Source of the DNA: Chitinophagaceae bacterium | GTDB taxonomy: Bacteria; Bacteroidota; Bacteroidia; Chitinophagales; Chitinophagaceae | DNA: 23,387 bases | Direction: 5' to 3' | Assembly: GCA_947461495.1 (NCBI GenBank) | Contig: CANHLV010000003.1 | Location: 1 to 23,387, forward strand | Shown: piece by piece, positions 16,579 to 23,387 of the stretch | Position numbering within the stretch: the stretch's first letter is position 1 | Layout: the number at the start of each line of letters is the position of its first letter | Notes under the pieces: generated by a model | Database searches by the model: none | Told to the model about the DNA's origin: nothing | What the model saw: only the letters and a program-made list of their open reading frames with translations | Translations under genes and position numbers: made by a program

Positions 16579-16809
16579 ATGCTTGAAACTTTTGTAGAAT
16601 TATTCGTTATTTATATCATTTATAAGCTAGTTTTCAATTTCATCATACCTATTTATGTTGCTTCTAAGCAAATGAACAAAAAAATGAATGAATTTAAACA
16701 GCAAATGCATCAAAATCAACAACAGCAGCAGTCTTCAACAATTTCAAAGCCTCAGTCTTCAAAATCTGCCAGTGATGATGACTACATTGATTACGAGGAA
16801 ATCAAATAA
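16579..16809 (+). CDS. DUF4834-type small membrane protein
   Basis: A 76-residue protein. Residues about 4-29 form one hydrophobic, aromatic membrane segment (FVELFVIYIIYKLVFNFIIP), followed by a Lys/Met/Gln stretch with a run of five Gln, a Ser/Lys-rich linker, and an acidic end (DDDYIDYEEIK). This pattern of one N-terminal transmembrane helix and a short cytoplasmic tail ending in an acidic DYxE motif matches the DUF4834 family of Bacteroidota. Function is unknown. It sits between the HAD gene and the rimP operon, with its own promoter-like element and a 163-bp gap downstream. Confidence 0.75.
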   Translation: MLETFVELFVIYIIYKLVFNFIIPIYVASKQMNKKMNEFKQQMHQNQQQQQSSTISKPQSSKSASDDDYIDYEEIK

Positions 16810-16878
16810 AATTATATCAAACGCTGATCAAAATCACCGCATACAATCCTGTTAATTTTTCATTATCCGTTTAAAAAC

Positions 16879-16910
16879 TTTGGCAGATAACGAATACGGG
16901 CTTATATTTG
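16879..16910 (+). promoter_or_regulatory. Consensus Bacteroidota promoter of the rimP-nusA-infB operon
   Basis: TTTG at 16879-16882 and TATATTTG at 16903-16910 match the -33 and -7 elements exactly, with a 20-bp spacer, the ideal distance. The start of transcription is expected near 16916, giving a leader of about 57 bases before the rimP ATG at 16973. Confidence 0.85.
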
Positions 16911-16930
16911 CGCTAGAAAAAGAGAGTAAT

Positions 16931-16958
16931 AGGAAGGGAACGGAATCGTTCCCTTCTT
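16931..16958 (+). promoter_or_regulatory. Leader hairpin / possible attenuator before rimP
   Basis: Arms 16933-16942 and 16947-16956 pair perfectly over 10 bp (GAAGGGAACG) around a four-base loop GAAT; two further pairs (one G-T) extend it to 16931-16958. A T-rich stretch (TCTTTTCTT) follows. It occupies most of the predicted leader, 15 bp before the rimP start. It looks like a terminator placed before the operon, as expected for an attenuator. The imperfect T run leaves room for a role in mRNA stability instead. Confidence 0.7.
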
Positions 16959-16972
16959 CTTTTCTTACGACT

Positions 16973-17437
16973 ATGAATAGTGAAAACAATTTAGAAACGG
17001 TAAAATCAATTCTTGAATCTCTTCTGGAGGGTGATATCTTTTTAGTAGATATGAAAGTTAAGCCCACCAACAATATCAAGATTTATCTCGATGCCGATAG
17101 TGGACTAGGGATAGAAAAATGTATCAAAATCAACAGAGCACTATACAAAGTATTAGAGGAAATGGCAATCTACCCAGACGGAGATTTTTCTTTGGAAGTT
17201 TCAAGTCCGGGAATAGACGAACCTTTAAAACTTAGTCGTCAGTATTATAAGAATATTGGCAGAAACGTAGAAGTGACGCTCAATGATGGAACAAAAAAAG
17301 AGGGATTACTTAAAACGGTTACCGAAGAGTCGATTGAAATAGCCTTTACTGAAGGCAAGGGTAAAAAAGCAGTAGATCATCTTTTAAACATTCCGTTTTC
17401 AACAATCAAACAAACAAAAGTTCTTATAAAATTTTAA
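16973..17437 (+). CDS. rimP: Ribosome maturation factor RimP
   Basis: A 154-residue protein, the usual length for RimP, which helps assemble the 30S subunit. The N-terminal alpha/beta domain includes LVDMKVKPTNNIKIYLDAD and GLGIEKCIKINRALYKVLEE, followed by the family signature FSLEVSSPGIDEPLK, then a C-terminal SH3-like domain (about 90-154; GRNVEVTLNDGTKKEGLL). The ATG at 16973 is chosen over TTG 16880: the longer frame runs back through the promoter and the leader hairpin, and the shorter protein matches the family length. It is the first gene of the conserved rimP-nusA-infB operon; nusA begins 64 bp downstream. Confidence 0.96.
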   Translation: MNSENNLETVKSILESLLEGDIFLVDMKVKPTNNIKIYLDADSGLGIEKCIKINRALYKVLEEMAIYPDGDFSLEVSSPGIDEPLKLSRQYYKNIGRNVEVTLNDGTKKEGLLKTVTEESIEIAFTEGKGKKAVDHLLNIPFSTIKQTKVLIKF

Positions 17438-17447
17438 TTAACACAAA

Positions 17448-17496
17448 AACCCTCTTCCGGCGAGGGTTCCATGCATCAGCAGGGAAAGTCCGGACA
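17448..17496 (+). promoter_or_regulatory. rimP-nusA intergenic hairpin and RNase P RNA-like segment
   Basis: Arms 17448-17454 and 17462-17468 pair over 7 bp (AACCCTC) with loop TTCCGGC. There is no T run, so it is not a normal terminator. Fifteen bases later, 17483-17496 reads GGAAAGTCCGGACA, the word found in the conserved 5' part of P4 in bacterial RNase P RNA. A hairpin followed by this word mimics the P3-to-P4 stretch of that RNA. The nusA start (17502) lies 5 bases beyond. The structure is seen; its meaning is open. Confidence 0.5.
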
Positions 17497-17501
17497 GGCA
17501 T

Positions 17502-18752
17502 ATGGCAAGCATTAACTTGATAGAATCATTTCAGGAATTTAAAGAAGCGGAAGGCATAGATCGTCCTACGCTGATGAAAGTAATGGAAGATGTTTTCAAA
17601 ACATTAATTCGTAAAAAATACGGCAGTGATGAAAATTTCGACGTTATCGTGAATGACCAGAAAGGAGATCTTGAAATCTTCCGTAGACGTACGATTGTAG
17701 ATGATGATGATTTGTACAACACTTTAACGGAAATCGAATACAAAAATGCAATTTTAATTGAGCCGGATTATCAGGTTGGAGAAGAATTGTATGAAGAGGT
17801 AGATATTCAAAAAGAATTTGGAAGAAGAGCAATACTTGCCGGCAAACAAACCCTTGCTGCTAGAATCAACGATCTTAAGAAAAACGTGCTGATTAAAAAA
17901 TATGAAGACCGTGTAGGCGACATCGTTAGTGGAGAAGTTTATCAGGTATGGAAAAAAGAAGTACTGATTCTGGATGAGGATGGCAATGAAATGTTGTTGC
18001 CTAAATCTGAACAAATTCCAAGTGATTATTTCAAAAAAGGAGAAACTGTTCGTGCAGTTGTGAAAAAAGTTGAATTGAAAAACAGTCAGGCAATAATTAT
18101 TTTGTCCAGAACAAGTCCAATGTTCCTTGAAAAATTACTTGAAATTGAAGTTCCTGAAATATTTGACGGATTGATTGTAGTTAAGAAAATCGTCAGAGAT
18201 CCGGGAGAAAGAGCGAAAGTGGCAGTAGAAAGTTTTGACGACAGAATTGATCCGGTAGGTGCTTGTGTGGGCATGAAAGGTAGTCGTATACACGGCATTG
18301 TGAGAGAGTTGAAAAATGAAAATATTGATGTCATCAATTATACAAATAACATTCAATTATTGATTCAGCGTTCTTTAACACCGGCAAAAATCACCAGCAT
18401 AGAATTAGATAACGAGAAAAAACATGCTAATGTATTTTTAATGCCAGATCAGGTGTCATTGGCAATTGGTCGCCGCGGTGTGAACATCAAATTGGCTTGC
18501 GAACTTACCGGATATGAGATTGATGTATTCCGTGATAACGAAGGAGAAGTTGATGAATTTGATATTGATCTGGACGAATTCAGTGATGAAATCGAAGCAT
18601 GGATTATTGATGAATTGAAAAGAGTTGGATGTGATACGGCTCGTTCCGTATTAGATTTGACATCAGATGAATTAGAACGCAGAACAGATTTGGAAAAAGA
18701 AACCATTGCAGAAGTTAGAAGAGTGCTTCAAGAAGAGTTCGAAAGAGAGTAA
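17502..18752 (+). CDS. nusA: Transcription termination/antitermination factor NusA
   Basis: A 416-residue protein that binds RNA polymerase and controls pausing, termination and antitermination. Domains in order: N-terminal polymerase-binding domain (about 1-125), S1 domain (about 133-200; GDIVSGEVYQVWKKEVLI), KH1 (about 225-300; GACVGMKGSRIHGIVREL, with the GxxG loop), KH2 (about 300-345; AIGRRGVNIKLACELTGYEIDV), then a highly acidic linker (DEFDIDLDEFSDE) and a short helical end. There is no long pair of C-terminal acidic repeats like that of E. coli, in line with the shorter NusA of many bacteria. The ATG at 17502 is the only sensible start. It is the second gene of the operon, followed after 79 bp by infB. 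Confidence 0.97.
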   Translation: MASINLIESFQEFKEAEGIDRPTLMKVMEDVFKTLIRKKYGSDENFDVIVNDQKGDLEIFRRRTIVDDDDLYNTLTEIEYKNAILIEPDYQVGEELYEEVDIQKEFGRRAILAGKQTLAARINDLKKNVLIKKYEDRVGDIVSGEVYQVWKKEVLILDEDGNEMLLPKSEQIPSDYFKKGETVRAVVKKVELKNSQAIIILSRTSPMFLEKLLEIEVPEIFDGLIVVKKIVRDPGERAKVAVESFDDRIDPVGACVGMKGSRIHGIVRELKNENIDVINYTNNIQLLIQRSLTPAKITSIELDNEKKHANVFLMPDQVSLAIGRRGVNIKLACELTGYEIDVFRDNEGEVDEFDIDLDEFSDEIEAWIIDELKRVGCDTARSVLDLTSDELERRTDLEKETIAEVRRVLQEEFERE

Positions 18753-18831
18753 GAATATATAAACAGAGAATTTTAGTAACCAATAAAGAAAAAACCGGTT
18801 CGTATTCATTGGTACCGGATTAAAAACAAGA

Positions 18832-21618
18832 ATGTCAGAAGTAAATACACCAAGGTTAATGGCAGCAGCCAAAGAATTCAATATAGGAACAAACACCTTA
18901 ATTGAATTCCTTGTGTCAAAGAATTTTAATGCAGACGAATTGAAGCCCACTACAAAGCTCACAGAGGCTATGTATCGCGTATTGCAGTCAGAATTTCAGC
19001 AAGATAAGGCAGCAAAGCAAAAAGCAGAGCAGGTAGATTTGCCGAAAGGTGCTAATGCAGATCAGAAAAAAAAGAAAGATGAAGAGGACCTTTCATTTAA
19101 GAAAAAAGAAGAAAAACCAAAACCTGTTGAGACCAAAACAGAAGCAATAATTGAGGAACAACCAACAGATTCTGTTGTTCCGCCACCTGTTGTAGAATCC
19201 CCCAAAAATGAGGTTACTAAAATAGATGCTCCTGAAATTGAAGGTTTAAAAATTCTTGATAAAATTGATCTCGACAGTATAGATTCTTCAACTAGGCCCA
19301 AAAAAGCTAAAAAGAAAGAAGTCCCACAAGATGAATCTGATGTATCAATAATACCACCAACTAAACAAGAGGACATACCAGAAGTTGAGGAGCCTAAACA
19401 ACAAAAAGAGCCAGAGAATATCCCTGCAGTTATTGAAAATATTCAGGCGCAAAAACTGACAGGTCCGAAAATATTAGGCAAAATAGATTTGCCGATTAAT
19501 AGTGATACTCGCCCTAAAAAAGAAACCAACGAAGAAAAACAGAAAAGAAAGCGCATTCCTATTCAGAAAAAAGGACCTGATGGTGGTGGTGCCCAAAGAG
19601 GCAACAAGGCCATACCTGATGGAAAAGGACCAAGGCCCCAGCAAGGTGGTCAGCAGGGACAAGGAAATAAATTTCAGCGTCCTGGTCAAGGAGCTCCAAA
19701 AAGAGAAGACAAGATTATTGATGCAAAAGAAATTCAGGAAAAATTAAAACAAACTCAGGCTAAATTAGCCGGAGCTGGCGGAAGAGGTAAAAGCCTTAAA
19801 GCCAAATACAGAAAGGCCAAAAGAGAAGAAATGGCCGAACAAATGGGTGAAGGTGGTGAAGGATCAAATAAGCTTCAGGTTACAGAATTTATTTCAGTAA
19901 GTGAATTAGCGGGCTTGATGGATGTAAGCTTTGCAGATATTATCAGTAAGTGTATGAATCTGGGCATCATGGTTTCAATCAACCAGCGTCTAGAGGCTGA
20001 CGTTATAGAATTGGTAGCCAGTGAATTTAATTATGAAGTTGAATTTATAGGCGTTGACGATGCTGCAGAATTAGAGGTGGAAGAGGAAGAAGACAATCCT
20101 GAAGATTTAAAACCAAGAGCTCCAATTGTTACGATCATGGGTCACGTGGATCATGGTAAAACTTCGCTATTGGATTATATCAGAAATACAAATGTTATTG
20201 CCGGTGAGGCAGGTGGAATCACACAGCATATTGGTGCTTATGAAGTTACCTTATCTGATGGAAGAGCGATTACATTTTTAGATACACCAGGTCACGAAGC
20301 CTTTACGGCTATGCGTGCTCGTGGTGCTAAAGTAACAGATATTGCGGTTATTGTTGTCGCTGCAGATGACGCGGTGATGCCACAAACTAAAGAGGCGATT
20401 TCACATGCTCAGGCAGCTAATGTACCGATGATTTTCGCCATCAATAAAGTAGATAAAGATGGTGCGAATCCTGAAAAAATTAAAGAACAGCTCGCCACCA
20501 TGAATATTTTAGTGGAAAGTTGGGGAGGTAAATTCCAAAGTCAGGAGATCAGTGCTAAAAAAGGAATGAACATTGATTTGTTGTTGGAAAAAATATTGCT
20601 TGAAACAGATATTTTAGAATTAAAAGCCAATCCCGATAAACAAGCCAATGGAACTATCATCGAGGCTTCGTTAGATAAAGGAAGAGGTTATGTGGCGACA
20701 ATTTTGGTGCAGAATGGAACTTTGCGTCAGGGAGATATGATTGTTTCGGGACAACATTTCGGTAAGGTTAAAGCGATGTACAATGAAAGAAACCAGCGTG
20801 TGGAAGTAGCGCCGCCTTCAACACCAGTATTGATTCTTGGTTTGAATGGTGCCCCTCAGGCCGGTGAAACTTTCAAAGTTTTTGAAAATGAAGCTGATGC
20901 TAGAGAAACAGCATACAAGCGTGGACAAATATTACGTGAGCAAGGTATGCGCGCGAAAAAACACATTACCCTTGATGAAATTGGACGTCGTTTGGCACTG
21001 GGTAATTTCAAGGAGTTGAATGTTATCATCAAAGGTGACGTGGATGGTTCAGTAGAAGCATTAAGTGACTCATTACAAAAATTAAGCACAGAAGAAATCG
21101 TTGTGAAAGTGATTCATAAAGCGGTAGGTGCGATTACAGAAAGTGATGTTACGTTGGCTAACGCATCTGATGCGATTATCATTGGTTTCAATGTTCGTCC
21201 TTCAATACAAGCAGCTAGACTTGCAGAAAACGAATCTATTCAGATTAAATTATACTCTATTATCTACAACGCTATTGAAGAAATCAGAAGTGCGATGGAA
21301 GGTATGTTGGAACCAACAGTGGAAGAGAAAATTCTTGCCAATGTTGAAATTAGAGAAACCTATCGTTTCGATAAAGCAACAGTTGCCGGTTGTCAGGTGC
21401 TTGATGGTAAGATTGCCAGAAACAATCGCATCAGACTGGTACGTGATGGCATCGTAATTTTTACAGGCGAATTGGGAAGTTTGAAACGCTTCCGTGATGA
21501 TGCCAAAGAAGTTACTTCAGGTATGGAGTGCGGATTGGTGATCAGAAATTATAATGATTTAAAAATCGGTGATATTGTTGAGGCATTTGAAGAAGTGGAA
21601 GTGAAGAGAACTCTTTAA
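18832..21618 (+). CDS. infB: Translation initiation factor IF-2
   Basis: A 928-residue GTPase that brings initiator tRNA to the 30S subunit and promotes subunit joining. An IF2_N domain (about 1-55; RLMAAAKEFNIGTNTLIEFL) is followed by a long charged, low-complexity linker (about 60-340; Pro/Lys/Glu-rich, then Gly/Gln-rich) and a second IF2_N-like segment (about 350-410). The G domain carries G1 GHVDHGKT at 437-444, G3 DTPGH at 484-488, G4 NKVD at 538-541 and G5 SAKKG from 574. Domains II, III (LDEIGRRLALGNFKELNVIIKGDVDGS) and IV, which binds the formyl-Met end, follow. All motifs are intact. The operon appears to end here: a 72-bp palindromic 9-mer array begins 4 bp after the stop. Confidence 0.98.
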   Translation: MSEVNTPRLMAAAKEFNIGTNTLIEFLVSKNFNADELKPTTKLTEAMYRVLQSEFQQDKAAKQKAEQVDLPKGANADQKKKKDEEDLSFKKKEEKPKPVETKTEAIIEEQPTDSVVPPPVVESPKNEVTKIDAPEIEGLKILDKIDLDSIDSSTRPKKAKKKEVPQDESDVSIIPPTKQEDIPEVEEPKQQKEPENIPAVIENIQAQKLTGPKILGKIDLPINSDTRPKKETNEEKQKRKRIPIQKKGPDGGGAQRGNKAIPDGKGPRPQQGGQQGQGNKFQRPGQGAPKREDKIIDAKEIQEKLKQTQAKLAGAGGRGKSLKAKYRKAKREEMAEQMGEGGEGSNKLQVTEFISVSELAGLMDVSFADIISKCMNLGIMVSINQRLEADVIELVASEFNYEVEFIGVDDAAELEVEEEEDNPEDLKPRAPIVTIMGHVDHGKTSLLDYIRNTNVIAGEAGGITQHIGAYEVTLSDGRAITFLDTPGHEAFTAMRARGAKVTDIAVIVVAADDAVMPQTKEAISHAQAANVPMIFAINKVDKDGANPEKIKEQLATMNILVESWGGKFQSQEISAKKGMNIDLLLEKILLETDILELKANPDKQANGTIIEASLDKGRGYVATILVQNGTLRQGDMIVSGQHFGKVKAMYNERNQRVEVAPPSTPVLILGLNGAPQAGETFKVFENEADARETAYKRGQILREQGMRAKKHITLDEIGRRLALGNFKELNVIIKGDVDGSVEALSDSLQKLSTEEIVVKVIHKAVGAITESDVTLANASDAIIIGFNVRPSIQAARLAENESIQIKLYSIIYNAIEEIRSAMEGMLEPTVEEKILANVEIRETYRFDKATVAGCQVLDGKIARNNRIRLVRDGIVIFTGELGSLKRFRDDAKEVTSGMECGLVIRNYNDLKIGDIVEAFEEVEVKRTL

Positions 21619-21621
21619 TTT

Positions 21622-21693
21622 GTTCAAAAGGTTTCAGAGGTTCAATAAGTTTAAAACGTTTTGAACCTCTTGAACTTTTTGAACCTTTTAAAC
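21622..21693. repeat. 72-bp palindromic array of 9-bp units after infB (possible terminator)
   Basis: Four forward 9-bp units of the GTTCAAAAG type (21622-21657) are followed without a gap by four inverted units (21658-21693). The two 36-bp arms match at 27 of 36 positions by my count, and several mismatches are G-T compatible. It starts 4 bp after the infB stop, so the RNA would fold into a long hairpin at the end of the operon. There is no long T run beyond it. Confidence 0.85.
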
Positions 21694-21757
21694 AACTGAG
21701 ATTGGTTGAAACTTTTGTTAAATGATTTCAATTCGGTTTTATCAGACTTATGAGGCT

Positions 21758-21765
21758 TAATTTTG
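21758..21765 (+). promoter_or_regulatory. -7 promoter element (TAATTTTG) for the surA-like gene
   Basis: An exact TAnnTTTG match lies 33 bp before the ATG at 21799. GTTTT about 17-20 bp upstream (21736-21740) is a weak -33 candidate. This would make the surA-like gene a separate transcription unit from infB. Confidence 0.5.
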
Positions 21766-21798
21766 GCGGGCATTAAAGTCAATGTTGATACAAGTACT

Positions 21799-23166
21799 AT
21801 GATTAAAAATAAAATTGCATTTTTTTCCTTATTCATTCTAATTGTTACTGCAGTATATTCACAACCCAAAAAAGTGATTGCTGATAAAATTATTGCGGTT
21901 GTTGGTAACAAGATTATTCTAAAAAGTGATATCGACAATACCATAACTGATATGCAACGTCAAGGCATAGACGTTCCTGCAGATGCCAGATGTATGAGTT
22001 TGGAACAAGCTATGGGTATTAAAGCACTTGTTTTACAGGCAGAAAAAGACTCTTTACCGGTAACCGACGAAGAAATAGAAGCAGAGATAGACAATCAGGT
22101 AAGGTATTTCATAAGTCAGTACGGATCAAAAGAAGAGGTTGAAAAAATTGCAGGCAAGACGTTATATCAATTGAAAGAAGATTTCAAAGAAGGGTTCAGA
22201 GATAGAAAATTGGCAACAGCTATGCGTAACAAAATCATAGAAGGCATTAAAATTACGCCTAACGAAGTAAGAGATTTTTTTAATAAAATTCCTGTCGACA
22301 GTTTACCTTTTTATGAAACAGAAGTAGAAGTAGGACAGATCGTTTGTTTTCCAAAAGCGAGTCGCGATGCAGAAGAATATTGCATCGAGCAATTGAATGA
22401 TTATAAAAAGCAAATCGAATCGGGAAAGAAAGATTTCGGAACAATGGCTTCTATTTATACAGAAGATCCTGGAAGTAAAGAGCGAGGTGGCATGTATGAA
22501 ATCAACAGAAACCAAAAAGACCTTGATCCATTGTGGATGTCAAAGGCTTTTATGCTGAAAGAGGGACAGGTATCAAATCCTTTCAAAACAAAATTCGGCT
22601 ATCATATTATTCAACTGGTAAGTCGTTCTGGTGATGATGCGGTTGTAAGGCATATTTTAAAAATACCACAAGTTACTAATGTAGAGATGAAAGCCGGATT
22701 TAGTAAAATGGATACGGTAAGGTCTAAATTAATTGCAGGTGTTATTGATTTTGGTACAGCGGTTTCAAGATACAGTGACGACGAATCTAGTAAGTTTACA
22801 GCAGGAATGATACAAGGCAGAGATGGTACATTCCTTACCATCGATCAGCTAGATAAAGATCTTGTTGTGAAAATGAAAGACTTGAAAGTTGGCGAGTATT
22901 CACAACCGTTAGAATATACCGATGAGAGAGGAAAAAAAGGAATTCGAATTGTTTACCTTAAAACAAAAACTGAACCTCATCGTGAAAATTTAAAAGACGA
23001 TTATAATAAAGTTGCCCAAAGAGCACTTGAACAAAAGAAAGAAACTGCACTTGAAAAATGGTTTGATGATAAAAAAAGAAATTACTACATCATGATTGAT
23101 GAAGAGTATAGTAGTTGTACGGCTTTGAAACATTGGTTGGATATGGCCAACGCGAGTGCTAAGTAA
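21799..23166 (+). CDS. surA: SurA-like periplasmic chaperone / peptidylprolyl isomerase
   Basis: A 455-residue protein. Signal peptide residues 1-22 (LFILIVTAVYSQ). A SurA-type N-terminal chaperone domain (about 28-165) starts with the family hallmark KIIAVVGNKIILKSDID. Two parvulin-type domains follow. The first (about 170-290) contains FGTMASIYTEDPGSKERGG, the extended loop typical of parvulins, and FGYHIIQLV. The second (about 290-405) contains VRHILKIPQ, FGTAVSRYSDD and GIRIVYL. A C-terminal helix (about 405-455) completes the SurA layout. Such proteins escort outer-membrane proteins through the periplasm, which fits the two large barrel proteins in this window. The ATG at 21799 is chosen over TTG 21763 because it starts the signal peptide directly and TTG 21763 overlaps the promoter element. 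Confidence 0.92.
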   Translation: MIKNKIAFFSLFILIVTAVYSQPKKVIADKIIAVVGNKIILKSDIDNTITDMQRQGIDVPADARCMSLEQAMGIKALVLQAEKDSLPVTDEEIEAEIDNQVRYFISQYGSKEEVEKIAGKTLYQLKEDFKEGFRDRKLATAMRNKIIEGIKITPNEVRDFFNKIPVDSLPFYETEVEVGQIVCFPKASRDAEEYCIEQLNDYKKQIESGKKDFGTMASIYTEDPGSKERGGMYEINRNQKDLDPLWMSKAFMLKEGQVSNPFKTKFGYHIIQLVSRSGDDAVVRHILKIPQVTNVEMKAGFSKMDTVRSKLIAGVIDFGTAVSRYSDDESSKFTAGMIQGRDGTFLTIDQLDKDLVVKMKDLKVGEYSQPLEYTDERGKKGIRIVYLKTKTEPHRENLKDDYNKVAQRALEQKKETALEKWFDDKKRNYYIMIDEEYSSCTALKHWLDMANASAK

Positions 23167-23167
23167 G

Positions 23168-23232
23168 GTTTCAAATGTTCAGTAAGTTCAATGTGTTCAA
23201 AAGGTTGATGATAGAACCGGTTCCTCATCATC
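23168..23232. repeat. 9-bp tandem units and hairpin after the surA-like gene
   Basis: Four or five units of 9 bp (GTTTCAAAT, GTTCAGTAA, GTTCAATGT, GTTCAAAAG, GTTGATGAT) fill 23168-23212, the same family as the array after infB but without an inverted half. They run into an imperfect inverted repeat (23207-23218 with 23219-23232, around ACCGGT) that may act as a terminator. Confidence 0.7.
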
Positions 23233-23264
23233 AAATTTTCAAATCTCCAAATTGCATTTAAGTT

Positions 23265-23387
23265 TTGATAGAAAAAAAGAAATCCTCAGGTTCGGAAGAA
23301 GTAGCGATACTTGTTGGTTTGATACAAAAAGATCAGACCGAACAGCAGGTTATTGAATATCTAGATGAGCTTGAATTTCTGGCATCA
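23265..23387 (+). CDS. hflX: N-terminus of an HflX-like GTPase (partial)
   Basis: Forty-one codons open to the right edge. The segment EVAILVGLIQKDQTEQQVIEYLDELEFLAS resembles the N-terminal domain of HflX, a ribosome-associated GTPase involved in rescue or splitting of stalled ribosomes; the LVGL strand and EYLDELEFLA helix are typical of Bacteroidota HflX as I know them. The G domain lies beyond the window. The start is TTG at 23265: an in-frame TAA lies two codons upstream (23259-23261) and no ATG precedes the conserved strand. It sits 98 bp after the surA-like gene. Confidence 0.75.
   Translation, partial: MIEKKKSSGSEEVAILVGLIQKDQTEQQVIEYLDELEFLAS

Noticed and set aside
16880..16972. N-terminal extension of RimP from TTG 16880
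   Set aside because: It would translate the promoter and leader hairpin, and would make the protein longer than the family. ATG 16973 fits.
18796..18821. Inverted repeat around CCGGT between nusA and infB
   Set aside because: Only 5 bp pair and no T run follows, so it is too weak to call a terminator or regulatory hairpin.
19062..19747. Long antisense and alternative frames within infB
   Set aside because: They arise from the Lys/Glu/Pro-rich, biased linker of IF-2; the infB frame has intact motifs on both sides.
21651..21944. Minus-strand frame with an FKRFKK repeat pattern near the surA-like start
   Set aside because: The pattern is a by-product of the 9-bp repeat array, and the frame overlaps the surA-like gene and its promoter.

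Overview
The window is AT-rich chromosomal DNA from a member of the Bacteroidota, most likely a Chitinophagaceae-type bacterium. This is inferred from several features: a DUF5686/carboxypeptidase-like outer-membrane protein, an Oar-like TonB-dependent receptor, a type IX secretion (T9SS) C-terminal sorting domain, a DUF4834 protein, several non-ATG starts, and promoters of the Bacteroidota type (TTTG, about 20 bp, TAnnTTTG). No phage, transposase, plasmid or CRISPR gene is visible.

The left part (1-6312) holds the tail of an unidentified gene, a von Willebrand A-domain exported protein with a strong terminator, a DUF5686 outer-membrane protein on the minus strand, a divergent Tyr/Trp-rich DUF6600-like exported protein, and a convergent small protein of unknown function. 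The middle (6512-13960) has two large envelope genes in tandem. The first is a secreted reprolysin-like zinc protease with three tandem fibronectin III modules, two PPC-like modules and a T9SS sorting tail. The second is an Oar-like TonB-dependent receptor. They are separated by a strong terminator and a 50-bp self-complementary array of 8-bp units, so they are probably not one operon. From 13961 to 15464 there is a terminator that runs into a small convergent gene, a ~480-bp island of degenerate repeats and hairpins, and an archaemetzincin-like zinc metalloprotease with a lipoprotein-type signal.

The right part (15600-23387) is housekeeping. It holds a tRNA with anticodon CAT on the minus strand (own promoter and terminator), a HAD phosphatase, a DUF4834 membrane protein, the conserved rimP-nusA-infB translation/transcription operon, a SurA-like periplasmic chaperone/prolyl isomerase, and the start of an HflX-like GTPase. 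The rimP operon has a near-consensus promoter and a leader that is almost entirely one 10-12 bp hairpin with a four-base loop. The rimP-nusA gap carries a second hairpin followed by a segment resembling the 5' domain of RNase P RNA.

The most unusual signals lie between genes. Short-period tandem arrays (8-bp units at 10468-10517; 9-bp units at 21622-21693 and 23168-23212) occur, two of them self-complementary. There is a nested inverted-repeat island at 14338-14818, and possible RNA control elements sit in the rimP-nusA-infB operon. I see no clearly new multi-gene system. All functional statements rest on reading motifs by eye; no database search was possible.
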